DNA of 64,000 bases, from NCBI GenBank assembly GCA_035263865.1, contig DATFQX010000422.1, forward strand, positions 1 through 64,000, written 5' to 3'. Positions 1-7,809 of the stretch are shown piece by piece. The notes below the pieces were generated by a model. That model did not search any database and was not told the origin of the DNA. It saw nothing but the letters and a program-made list of their open reading frames with translations. The translations under genes and the position numbers were made by a program. Within the stretch, counting starts at the first letter, position 1; each line of letters starts with the position of its first letter. This DNA is from VAZQ01 sp035263865. GTDB lineage: Bacteria > Pseudomonadota > Alphaproteobacteria > Rhizobiales > Xanthobacteraceae.

Positions 1-876
1 GAATTTCTTCGCGAACTCACGGTTCGCGTCGTTGAGATCCCAGTACCAGGCCTCCGTCATGATCAGCCCCTGGGAAGTCTGCAGCCCGAGCGCGTGCACG
101 TCGGTGATGAAGGCGAGCAGCGCGGCGAGCTTCTGGCCGCCGCGCACGATGCCGAATTCGGACGCCTGCTTGATCGAGTTGATCGTGTCGGCACCGGCGT
201 TGGCGAGCCCAATGATCTTGGCCTTCGACGCCTGCGCCTGCAGCAGCAACGACGAGAAATCGGTGGCCGGGAACGGATGGCGGACATGCCCCAGCACCTT
301 GCCGCCGTTCTTGACCACGACCGCCGCGGTGTCGCGCTCGAGCGCGAGACCGAAGGCGTAGTTGGCGGTCAGGAAGAACCAGGTGTCGCCGCCGGTCTTC
401 ACGATCGCCTGTGCGGTGCCGTTGGCTAGTGCCCAGGTGTCGTAGGTCCAATGGATGGTGTTCGGGGTGCATTTCGCGCCGGTCAGGTCGGAGGTGGCGG
501 CGCCCGTGACCAGGAACACCTTGTTTTTGTCGCGCACGATCTCGTTGACCGCGAGCGCGATCGAGGAGGTCGGCACGTCGACGATCACGTCGACCTTGTC
601 GGTATCGATCCACGTGCGCGCGATGTTCGACCCGACGTCCGGCTTGTTCTGATGGTCAGCGCCGACGATCTCAACCTTCATGCCTCTGGTGGCGGCGCCG
701 AAATCCTCGACCGCCATGCGCGCCGCGATCACGGAGCCCTGCCCGCTCAGGTCGGCATAGGTGCCCGACATATCGTTCATGACGCCGATCTTGATGGTGC
801 CGTCGGCGTATTGTGCTCGCGCCCCAGGGCACCCGAGGGCGACCGCGAGCGCCGTGAGACTGATGAGCCGTTTCAT
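1..876 (-). CDS. ABC transporter substrate-binding protein, branched-chain amino acid type (C-terminus outside window)
   Basis: This is a periplasmic solute receptor of the LivK/Peripla_BP_6 type, which delivers amino acids, amides or aromatic acids to an ABC importer. The first 21 residues form a signal peptide that ends in Ala-Arg-Ala. The mature protein opens with IKIGVMNDMSGTYADLSGQG, the usual start of this fold, and continues through a conserved GAATSDLTGAKC stretch near residue 150. The ATG at 876 is preceded by a GGAGAG ribosome site. 292 codons are visible and the frame stays open at base 1; family members have about 390-410 residues, so the last quarter lies outside. The permease and ATPase genes would be expected beyond the left edge. 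The fold is clear, but the ligand cannot be read. Confidence 0.9.
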   Translation of the reverse strand, partial: MKRLISLTALAVALGCPGARAQYADGTIKIGVMNDMSGTYADLSGQGSVIAARMAVEDFGAATRGMKVEIVGADHQNKPDVGSNIARTWIDTDKVDVIVDVPTSSIALAVNEIVRDKNKVFLVTGAATSDLTGAKCTPNTIHWTYDTWALANGTAQAIVKTGGDTWFFLTANYAFGLALERDTAAVVVKNGGKVLGHVRHPFPATDFSSLLLQAQASKAKIIGLANAGADTINSIKQASEFGIVRGGQKLAALLAFITDVHALGLQTSQGLIMTEAWYWDLNDANREFAKKF

Positions 877-1048
877 TGCGTCTCTCCGCTGCGAAGGTCC
901 CGTATTTTCCTCGGTTCAAACGCCCGATAGTGATTGAGCCTTTCGGAAGACTGAACACGCGTGTTGAAAGGTTCTATCGTTGCCCTTGGCTTGCGGAGAC
1001 GATCGGCTATTCCCCTTAAATTACGAGGCAACGACTCAGCAGCCTATT

Positions 1049-3070
1049 TCATGCGGCTAAGCCGGATAACACGAACTGCGGTTTCTGCTGGCGAGATGAA
1101 GTCTCAACTTGAGCGCCAGCTGGAAATACTACGGTGATGTGCACCGCATCCTCATCGCGCGAGGTCGTTACGACGCCTGGTGCACGCGCGATGAGTCGCA
1201 GCATGCTGGAATTGCTTGGCAAAATGTCAGCAACGAATCCACGCACCCCGCGGCTCATCGCGTACTCTAGAAGGCGAGTTTGCAGCGCCGTTCCTACACC
1301 CGTTCCTTGCCACTTAGGTGAAACCATAAAGGCTACCTCAGCAAGATTAGTTGTAGGGTTCAAAAAATAGCAGGCGCTGCCGACGACCTCTTCGTTTTCG
1401 CGTGACCCCGTTACAGCCAGGAACGCGACCTCGGTCTCGTGGTTCACGTTGCACAGCGTTTGCAGCTCGCGGTAAGTAAGTGAGCGCACGCGACGGAAGA
1501 ACCGCGTGTAGACATCGTCTGCCGAAAGGCGGTGGAACAAAGCCTGCAATGCCCCTGCATCCCCGGCGCGAGCCGGACGGATCATGATTTTCTGATCGTT
1601 CTTGAGGGTAACGATACGTTCCTCATGGACGGGATACGCGGCCTGAGAGGCGAGATATTGCTCAGACCGAATGTAGCCCAGTTGCTTGGCTGAAGTCAGC
1701 AGCATCTCGCGCCAACGTGGATGCGCTACCTCGATCAATGCCAGCGCTCGCTCCGGGATGGATTTCCCGAAGAGGTATGCAATGCCATACTCGGTGATGA
1801 CGTAATGCACGTCCGACCGCGCGATCCCTACGCCATCGCCGGCCTCCAGCAGTGGTTTGATTCTCGAAGCGCCATCGGCCGTAGTGGAACAAAGGCAGAC
1901 GATGGGCTTGCCACCGGGGGAATGAGCTGCCCCGCGGATGAAACCAACCTGGGTGGACACTCCGCCGTAGAACTCGCCTTCGAACTGGTCGACGCACACC
2001 TGGCCTGTCAGGTCGATCGCAAAGGCCTGGGTGATCGAAACCATGCGTGATTGGTGGGCAACCTCCTCGGGATGGCACACTTGATCTATTGGGAGCAACT
2101 GAACACCCGGGTTATCGTTCACAAAGTCGTAGAGCCGCCGCGTTCCCACGCAATAGCTGGCGACGATACGATCGCGATAACGCGTTTTACAGCGACCAGT
2201 CAGTACGCCGGCCTCGACTAGGTCCACGACGCCATCAGTGATGACGTCGCTATGGATGCCGAGGTCGCGCCGGTCCCTGAGATGACACAACGCCTCATTT
2301 GGGACCCGGCCCAGGCCGATCTGCAGGGTCGAGCCATCGTCGATGATCGAGGCAATATAGCGTGCCACACGCTCTGCCACCTCGCCGATCTTAGGATGAA
2401 CATACTCCGCAATAGGCGAATCGACCGTCACGAGCGCATCGAATTGGTTGATGTGAACGAAACTTTCGCCATGGGTGCGCGGCATCGCTGGATTGATCTC
2501 CGCGATCACAGTACCCGCAACGCTCAAAATTGCCGGCGCGAGATCTACGGACACACCGAGGCTAACGAAGCCTCTGGAGTCAGGCGGGGAAACCTGAAGC
2601 AAAGCCACGTCGATCGGCAGCCGCCCGCTGGTCAGCAGTCTCGGTATCTCCTCCAGCGAGATGGGCACGTAGTCCAGTTGCCCACTGCCCGCCAGATGGC
2701 GCACTTCGCTGCCGACAAAAAACGCCCGATGGCGGTATCGCGTTCGAGGGGAGCCTGCTACCTGCGGCAGCGCTGACGTCGTGAGGAAGCTAACGAACTC
2801 AAGGTCCGCTGGGCCCGGCTCCATCGCCTCCAACCGAGCAAGCAGAGTGCGTGGGGCAGCACATCCCGTACCGATATAAATGCGACTGCCAGCCTGAATC
2901 GCTGCCAAAGCACGCTCCGCGGAGACAAGCCTCGGACCGAGATCAACCGGGTTTGACCACACATCGCGCAACGTCGAGCTCCTACCGTAGGCGGCTGCGT
3001 GTCGGCTTGCCACGTTATACCGTGTGTCTGCGGAGGACCGTGTCACTTGTCTCAATCCTGAACGTTTCAT
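1049..3070 (-). CDS. Acetyl-CoA hydrolase/CoA-transferase family protein with C-terminal GNAT domain
   Basis: Residues about 45-475 are a class I CoA-transferase of the acetyl-CoA hydrolase/4-hydroxybutyrate CoA-transferase family. Landmarks are IGLGRVPNEAL, a DGVVDLVEAGVLTGR block, DLTGQVCVDQFEGEFYGGVS and ITEYGIAYLFGKSI. Residues about 495-650 are a GNAT acetyltransferase domain with the acetyl-CoA loop seen as SPKWQGTGVGTAL. Fusions of these two domains are known. The glutamate that forms the CoA thioester in relatives normally lies in a His-Ser/Thr-Glu motif; here the motif reads HSD (Asp275). That could alter activity or be normal for the fused subfamily. The ATG at 3070 overlaps the small gene upstream by 56 bases. 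A GTG at 2962 would remove the overlap and still keep the whole domain, so the start is uncertain. Confidence 0.88.
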   Translation of the reverse strand: MKRSGLRQVTRSSADTRYNVASRHAAAYGRSSTLRDVWSNPVDLGPRLVSAERALAAIQAGSRIYIGTGCAAPRTLLARLEAMEPGPADLEFVSFLTTSALPQVAGSPRTRYRHRAFFVGSEVRHLAGSGQLDYVPISLEEIPRLLTSGRLPIDVALLQVSPPDSRGFVSLGVSVDLAPAILSVAGTVIAEINPAMPRTHGESFVHINQFDALVTVDSPIAEYVHPKIGEVAERVARYIASIIDDGSTLQIGLGRVPNEALCHLRDRRDLGIHSDVITDGVVDLVEAGVLTGRCKTRYRDRIVASYCVGTRRLYDFVNDNPGVQLLPIDQVCHPEEVAHQSRMVSITQAFAIDLTGQVCVDQFEGEFYGGVSTQVGFIRGAAHSPGGKPIVCLCSTTADGASRIKPLLEAGDGVGIARSDVHYVITEYGIAYLFGKSIPERALALIEVAHPRWREMLLTSAKQLGYIRSEQYLASQAAYPVHEERIVTLKNDQKIMIRPARAGDAGALQALFHRLSADDVYTRFFRRVRSLTYRELQTLCNVNHETEVAFLAVTGSRENEEVVGSACYFLNPTTNLAEVAFMVSPKWQGTGVGTALQTRLLEYAMSRGVRGFVADILPSNSSMLRLIARAPGVVTTSRDEDAVHITVVFPAGAQVETSSRQQKPQFVLSGLAA

Positions 3071-3245
3071 CGTCGATTTTGCCGACGGGAGTTCCGTCGG
3101 CTAGCCCAAACCAACTTGGCCCAGCCTTGCGCCATTTCAGGGAGCGCGTTTCGGTAACGTTCTGATACTCAACGAGAGTGTAGTCATTTCCGTGCTCGTC
3201 CATGACTTTAAACTCGTTTATCTGACGCGGTTCTTTGCTTTCCAT
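3015..3245 (-). CDS. Small conserved-looking hypothetical protein (76 aa)
   Basis: A short soluble protein with no signal peptide or membrane segment. Its pattern is polar and beta-rich: INEFKVMDEHGNDYTLVEYQ, then FGLADGTPVGKIDDETFRI, ending in LRRHTV. The sequence resembles small uncharacterised proteins common in Bradyrhizobiaceae; I assign no function. The ATG at 3245 is preferred over the upstream in-frame ATG at 3317 because GGAGTG lies 6-11 bases before it. Its 3' end overlaps the annotated 5' end of the CoA-transferase gene, so the two may be co-transcribed. The 225 bases upstream hold a short inverted repeat (ATCATT-N5-AATGAT, 3313-3329) of unknown meaning. Confidence 0.6.
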   Translation of the reverse strand: MESKEPRQINEFKVMDEHGNDYTLVEYQNVTETRSLKWRKAGPSWFGLADGTPVGKIDDETFRIETSDTVLRRHTV

Positions 3246-3469
3246 AGTTTCACTCCGCTGCTTCCCTTGGTTCGAATTTTCTGGGAGGCTGATTTTCGGC
3301 GCGGCGACTGCGATCATTGCACTAATGATGCAAACATGGTGTGTCTTCGGCGTTCGTCGATTGCGCCGGTAAATTGCGCCCGGAGGGATAATTCAGCAAG
3401 CTGCAATTGATACCTAGAAGTATTCCGGTTTTTTTATAGATCACGATTTTTATCTGGCTTGGCGTCTAG

Positions 3470-4402
3470 TCACACGCGCCGTGGCCGGCGGAGCCGTTCC
3501 TTCAACAGCGTCAACAGCCCAGCTGCCGCGGGTGTCATGTCGCGCCCGCGCAATCGGACTATGCCAATCTCACGGGACACGCGTGGGCGGACGAGCGGAC
3601 GCGATACGAGTTCGGGGTCCTGCGCAGGCGGGCGGGCACGGTCCGGCACGATAGTCAAACCAACGCCATTGCGGACAAAGCTATATAGCGTCGCAAACTG
3701 GTTCACGGTGACGACATGGCGGAATGTAAAACCTGCAGTCGCCGCGGCTCCATCGATGATCCGGCGGGTGCGGGAGTCAGTCGGAAGCGAGACCAGGGTG
3801 GCATCCTTCAACGCCTTCAACTCGATTTCCTTGGCGCGCGCGAGCCGGTGCCGCAACGGCAGCACGACATAGAAGGCCTCTGCGCCAAGGCTCTCCGTTG
3901 TAAATGGCTCCGGCATGTCCGCGACATATCCGAGTCCAAAATCCGCCAAGCCGCTGCGAACATCATCTTGGACGTTGCCGTGAACACCCTCCCGCAGATG
4001 GATTTCAATTCCGGGAAACTGCCGATTGTATTCCGCGATTAATCTTGGCAGAGCAACATGCGCGAGCGACATGATGCTCGCTATGATGATCTGACCTCGC
4101 CGCTGTTCGGCGAGCTCGCGCACGTTCTCGACACCAATCTTAAGATCGTTGAGCAGCCGCTCCGCGATGGCGGCAAACTCCTTCCCCGCTTCGGTAATTG
4201 AAACCTGTCGCGTGCTGCGGGAGAACAGCGAGGCGCCAACGGTGGCTTCAATTTGCTTGATAGTTCGCGTAAGCGCCGGTTGCGACGTCTTCAAAAACGC
4301 AGCGGCGGCAATGAAACTGCGATACTCCGCGACGGCAAGAACCGCGCGAAGTTGACGTGAGTTGACTTCTGGCAAGGAACTGGCCTGCACATCGTCCTCC
4401 AT
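3470..4402 (-). CDS. LysR family transcriptional regulator
   Basis: The 310-residue length is normal for the family. Residues about 15-75 are the winged helix-turn-helix, with the typical AAFLKTSQPALTRTIKQIE recognition helix and LFSRSTRQVSITEAG. Residues about 100-300 are the periplasmic-binding-like effector domain (QIIIASIMSLAHVALPRLIA, VRNGVGLTIVPD). LysR proteins usually control a divergent neighbour, but the next plus-strand gene (MFS transporter, 5144) is 740 bases away across a degraded stretch, so the target is unclear. The CoA-transferase gene ends up downstream on the same strand. Effector unknown. Confidence 0.92.
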   Translation of the reverse strand: MEDDVQASSLPEVNSRQLRAVLAVAEYRSFIAAAAFLKTSQPALTRTIKQIEATVGASLFSRSTRQVSITEAGKEFAAIAERLLNDLKIGVENVRELAEQRRGQIIIASIMSLAHVALPRLIAEYNRQFPGIEIHLREGVHGNVQDDVRSGLADFGLGYVADMPEPFTTESLGAEAFYVVLPLRHRLARAKEIELKALKDATLVSLPTDSRTRRIIDGAAATAGFTFRHVVTVNQFATLYSFVRNGVGLTIVPDRARPPAQDPELVSRPLVRPRVSREIGIVRLRGRDMTPAAAGLLTLLKERLRRPRRV

Positions 4403-4627
4403 TTGTAGCGCGCTTCGGTAGAGTGGTTTGCCTTGTGACCCGGCGGCAAAATGGTTGGCGGTGGTTAGCCGCGGTCCGCGATGCCTTTTAACGTGTCTAT
4501 AAAGAAAACGGAATTATTCGCGATATCAGCTTCAGATTGCGGAATTGCCTTTTCAACCGCAATTTCCCCACCGCCAGATTATTCTATGAACGCCGCCGTG
4601 AGCTGAATAGATCAAGAGGTCTATCCG

Positions 4628-4861
4628 ATGCACGCGCAGCACCTCCCTAAGCCGTCCGATGCGTGCCCAGTTACTGCGTTTCCGGTGGAAAGGAGAGCCG
4701 TCCGTAAGACCAGATTTTGGACCGCCATTGCTGTCGCCGCTTTGTTGCTCGTTGGCATTTAGTCTCGAAGCTCCGGGCGCGCGAATTGACCCGTTTCAAA
4801 TCATGCTGAACGCAAAGAATTTGCCCACTCAGGAGCTTGAGGAGGGCGTGCACGGGTTTTG
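4628..4861 (+). pseudogene. Possible remnant of a small secreted protein, frameshifted
   Basis: From the ATG at 4628 the frame reads through RKTRFWTAIAVAALLLVGI, which looks like a signal peptide core, and stops at about 4758. The next frame continues with LEAPGARIDPFQIMLNAKN and LPTQELEEG. Together they resemble small secreted rhizobial proteins with an IDPFQIM-type motif just after the signal peptide. One lost or gained base near 4755 would join them. The match is from memory of the family style only, so this is tentative. Confidence 0.3.
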
Positions 4862-5028
4862 ATGCCGACAAGCAGAAGTGCGAGCTTTACACATCGATGG
4901 AAGGTTTCTTTTGTAGGCCAATGACCTCGCGGCCGCGCATCCGCAGCAGGACCTCCAGTGGGCGGAGGCCGCCAAAATACTGCCGCTCGACTGGAGCGGC
5001 CAATAGCCTGCTTCCTCCCCATAGGGGC

Positions 5029-5105
5029 GGTTAGCCAGTCTAAAGCCTTGAAACTACAAAAAGCCCAGCTTTGAGCCGCAAAGGCTTTTTGCGCGCTGGC
5101 TAACC
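5029..5105. terminator. Nested inverted repeat, probable terminator
   Basis: The inner arms AAAAAGCC (5058-5065) and GGCTTTTT (5083-5090) form an 8-bp stem that ends in five T residues, as in an intrinsic terminator. They sit inside a perfect outer 10-bp pair, GGTTAGCCAG (5029-5038) and CTGGCTAACC (5096-5105). The outer pair is unusual for a simple terminator and may mark a small inserted element. Confidence 0.5.
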
Positions 5106-5143
5106 GTCAATTTGTCCCTTGGTCGTCCGCCCGCCGGAAACTT

Positions 5144-6301
5144 ATGGCCGTAGATCCCCACAAAATCGCCGTCGCCACCGCTGGCTTCTGCACGTTCCTC
5201 AACCTCTACTCGCCGCAGGCGCTGTTGCCGGCGCTGTCGCGGGAGTTCGGCGTCGGCGCCGCCGAGATCAGCTCGATCATGACCGCGAGCACCCTCGCCA
5301 TCGCCTTGACGGCACCGTTCACAGGCGCCGTTGCCGACGTGCTGGGGAGGAAGCGGCTGATCGCCGCCGCCATGTTGGCGGTTGTCGTACCCACGGTCGG
5401 TGCTGCCCTCGCGCCCGACGTGCAGGCGCTGGTCGTCTGGCGCTTTGTTCAGGGTTTGCTGCTGCCGCCGATCTTCGCAGTCACCGTCGCCTATATCGGC
5501 GATGAGTGGCCCCCACCCCAGGTGGCCGGCGTCGCCGGCATCTACATCGCGGGATCGAGTCTCGGTGGATTCTCCGGCCGCTTCGTTCCCGGCTTGCTGG
5601 GCGATCTCTTTGGCTGGCGTCCTGCCTTCCTGGCGCTCGCAGGCTTGTCACTGGCGGGCGCGCTCATCGTCACGCTGCTGCTCCCGGCGGAGAAGGGCTT
5701 CATTCGTTCGCCGGGCCTGTTCGCCTCTGCCCAGCAGATGTTGCGGCATCTCAAGAACCCGCAGCTTCTTGCCACCTACGGCATCGGCTTCGGCGTGCTC
5801 TTCAATTTCATCGCGGTGTTCACCTATGCGAGCTTCCATCTCGCCGCGCCGCCCTATCGCTTCTCCTCGACGCTGCTCGGGTTGATTTTCGTCACCTACC
5901 TCGCGGGCACCGCGATCGCGCCGGCGACCGGTTGGATGATGGCATGGCTCGGACGCCGTCGCTTCGTGCTCGCGGTCATTGCCGTGTGGGCGGGCGGCGC
6001 GCTGCTCATGCTGCTGGCGCCAATTCCGTGGATTATCGCGGGGCTTACCTTTTGCGCCGCGTGCGGCATGCTGTGCCAGACGATCGCGACGGGCTATGTC
6101 ACGGAAAACGCCAAGGAAGGCCGCTCGTCGGCCGTCGGTCTTTACGTGACGTCGTTCTATGCCGGCGGCAGCATGGGCGCCTTTCTGCCCGGCCTGGCCT
6201 GGGAATGGGGTGGATGGCCGGCGACGGTCGCCATGGTGATTACCATGCTGGCAATCATGGCCGGTATTGCGGCGCTCACCTACCGAAGCGCGAGGCCTTA
6301 G
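5144..6301 (+). CDS. MFS transporter (YnfM-like)
   Basis: A 385-residue inner-membrane protein with about 12 hydrophobic helices. The MFS signature between helices 2 and 3 is visible as GAVADVLGRKRLIAAAML (about residues 60-78), with the half-repeat MMAWLGRRRFVLAV near residue 265. The N-terminus NLYSPQALLPALSREFGV is typical of the YnfM/arabinose-efflux subgroup, whose members export small organic molecules or drugs. The ATG at 5144 is preceded by CCGGAAA. The gene stands alone between an intergenic hairpin and an island-like junction, so the substrate cannot be inferred from neighbours. Confidence 0.9.
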   Translation: MAVDPHKIAVATAGFCTFLNLYSPQALLPALSREFGVGAAEISSIMTASTLAIALTAPFTGAVADVLGRKRLIAAAMLAVVVPTVGAALAPDVQALVVWRFVQGLLLPPIFAVTVAYIGDEWPPPQVAGVAGIYIAGSSLGGFSGRFVPGLLGDLFGWRPAFLALAGLSLAGALIVTLLLPAEKGFIRSPGLFASAQQMLRHLKNPQLLATYGIGFGVLFNFIAVFTYASFHLAAPPYRFSSTLLGLIFVTYLAGTAIAPATGWMMAWLGRRRFVLAVIAVWAGGALLMLLAPIPWIIAGLTFCAACGMLCQTIATGYVTENAKEGRSSAVGLYVTSFYAGGSMGAFLPGLAWEWGGWPATVAMVITMLAIMAGIAALTYRSARP

Positions 6302-6598
6302 GGTCGACTTTTCGGGCTGAAAGGGGAAGTGAATGACCGTGCCAAGCCAAAGCCATTCGTGCCGACGGCCGCGTGATCGCAGCACCTCCGGGCCGCGTCC
6401 GCGCGGGTGTACGGAAAAGCATTCGCAAGCACAAAGTTCGATAGTGAGAGGTCTTTTGTAGTCTCGCGGATGTCACTCACCTCTGAATCAGAGAGTAGCT
6501 GGGAGAAGCAAACTGTTCCACACATGGCCCACAACAACAAAGCTCCGTGAGACTGTTCACGAGGCTTTCTCCCCGCGCGAGATCGCCACTTCCATTAA

Positions 6599-6652
6599 AG
6601 CACCAGACTACGAATCTGGGAGTCAGGAGTTCGAATCTCTTCGGGCGCGCCA
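6599..6652 (+). tRNA. Truncated tRNA-Arg(ACG), 3' fragment; likely integration-site remnant
   Basis: These 54 bases match the 3' two thirds of a tRNA. They contain a 5-bp anticodon stem CCAGA/TCTGG around the loop CTACGAA (anticodon ACG), a T arm AGGAG-TTCGAAT-CTCTT, the 3' acceptor strand CGGGCGC, discriminator G and encoded CCA. The matching 5' half (a GCGCCCG acceptor strand and the D arm) is absent; the upstream bases are unrelated. A 3' fragment in this form is what a tyrosine integrase leaves when it integrates into a tRNA gene. It is not a working tRNA. No integrase gene is nearby. Confidence 0.88.
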
Positions 6653-6689
6653 CTCTCGATGCAGCTAGACCACGCTCCACAAAAAAGCG

Positions 6690-7167
6690 TTTGCGTTCCG
6701 AGGCTGACGAGGCCGAGCTTGGGCAAGCGCGTCTGCAGGCGGGCATACATGCTGTGCGGCACCCAGCCGTCCGGATCGAGCGGGCCGGCAAGCCCGTCGA
6801 TGCCGACTTTGGCGCCGGTCAAGCCCAATTCGACGAGCCGCTCGGCGACGCTGTCGCCGAAGGTCGCGCGCTTGGGACGCACGTCGGCGACCCAGTTCTG
6901 CGCGCCGCGCCAGTAGTCGGTGAAGACCGGCGAATAGATGAACGAGGTCGGCTCGCCGTCGCGGGGAAAGACGAGCACGTTGAACTCGGCATTGCCGTCG
7001 ATCGGGCAGAGGTGGCGCGCATTGGCGATGTTGAAGTCCCACATCGCCGGCCAGCCGCACAGGATCAGGCAATCGAGGGAGCGCGCGTCCATCTCCTTGC
7101 GCACCGCCGCCCAGCGCCGGTCGCGCTCCTTGAGCGAGGGCGTGGGATATTCCACGAGCTTGCGCAT
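6690..7167 (-). pseudogene. M24 family (Xaa-Pro peptidase-like) N-terminal fragment
   Basis: The start at 7167 opens a creatinase/prolidase N-terminal domain: LKERDRRWAAVRKEM, LCGWPAMWDFNIAN, VLVFPRDGEPTSFIYSPVFT. The match fades at about residue 155, near base 6700. The catalytic pita-bread domain (another ~230 residues with the metal ligands) is missing. The open frame runs on into the antisense of the tRNA fragment, giving the well-known artefactual peptide GAPEEIRTPDSQIRS. The gene was therefore cut at or near the tRNA-Arg remnant and should be non-functional. Confidence 0.8.
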
Positions 7168-7187
7168 GGCGGAAGCCTATCCAGCGA

Positions 7188-7278
7188 GTCATGCGCGGGC
7201 TTGACCCGCGCATCCATCTTCTTCGCGAAGAAGTTCTTATGAAGAGGGATGGATTGCCGGGTCAAGCCCGGCAATGAC
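7188..7278. repeat. Intergenic palindromic repeat, family A copy 1
   Basis: A ~90-base long imperfect hairpin. Its arms carry a CGGGCTTGACCCG-like core and its mirror CGGGTCAAGCCCG, joined by an inner CATC...GATG pair around TTCTTCGCGAAGAA. Related copies lie at 19742, 25272 and 27783, all between genes. Confidence 0.75.
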
Positions 7279-7302
7279 GGCCTTCGCGTGCGCTTGGCTG
7301 TC

Positions 7303-7464
7303 TTACTCGGGCGTGCTTTGGCGCAGGATGTCTCTGAACTCGGCCTCGAGCGCCGCGAGCGCGTCCATCAGCGCGGCGGAATTGAGTTGCCGCGGAACGC
7401 CGGGCGCGAGCTCGTAGGCTGGATCATCCGGAAAATGCGCCTTGTAGGCTTTCGCGTCGAGCAT
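7303..7464 (-). CDS. Small hypothetical protein (53 aa)
   Basis: A short soluble protein, acidic at the C-terminus, starting MLDAKAYKAHFPDDPAYEL and carrying a helix-prone DALAALEAEFRDILRQ segment. The ATG at 7464 is chosen because a strong GAGGGGAG ribosome site lies seven bases before it; the in-frame ATG at 7554 has no such site. No domain is recognised. It lies between a family A repeat and a family C repeat, in the same orientation as the rhodanese gene. Confidence 0.5.
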   Translation of the reverse strand: MLDAKAYKAHFPDDPAYELAPGVPRQLNSAALMDALAALEAEFRDILRQSTPE

Positions 7465-7639
7465 CGCGCCGCTCCCCTCGCAGGTATCGATGGAGCATCG
7501 CGTGGCCGCGGTTAAGGTTGGGTTAAGATTCGCCGCCGCTGCACACTGAGCCATTGCGTGTTGCCCCGCGCCACACGCCTCGGTGCGATCAGCTTCGACC
7601 CAATGCTTGTGAGTTGACTCAGCACGAGCGGCGAACTCG

Positions 7640-7750
7640 GTCTGCTCCCTCCCCCGCTTGCGGGGGAGGGGTGGGGAGGGGGTGAGCTTTCACTGATCGG
7701 TCTGATCGCATGCCCCCTCCCTGTCCCTCCACCGCAAGCGGGGGAGGGGA
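7640..7750. repeat. Intergenic palindromic repeat, family C copy 1
   Basis: Two CCCGCTTGCGGGGGAGGG-type arms in opposite orientation with a GGGGAGGGGG/CCCCCTCCC inner pair. The same element, carrying an insertion, lies at 9445-9622; a diverged relative lies at 12491-12657. Confidence 0.75.
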
Positions 7751-7809
7751 CACTGTGGCGCTGCCCATCGTCGCCTGACGAGTGGTGCTCGTAGGACAGC
7801 GCAACAGCA

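Larger units (their letters stand above)
4403..5143. other. Long intergenic stretch with a degraded small gene and a nested hairpin
   Basis: 741 bases without an intact gene. The first 200 bases are AT-richer than the surroundings and would hold the LysR promoter. The middle contains traces of a small secreted protein (see 4628-4861), and the end contains a nested inverted repeat (5029-5105). Short open frames on both strands at 4800-5030 have no recognisable content. Confidence 0.5.

Noticed and set aside
6595..6690. C-terminal extension of the M24 peptidase fragment (GAPEEIRTPDSQIRS...)
   Set aside because: This is the antisense translation of the tRNA-Arg fragment, a known annotation artefact, not protein sequence.
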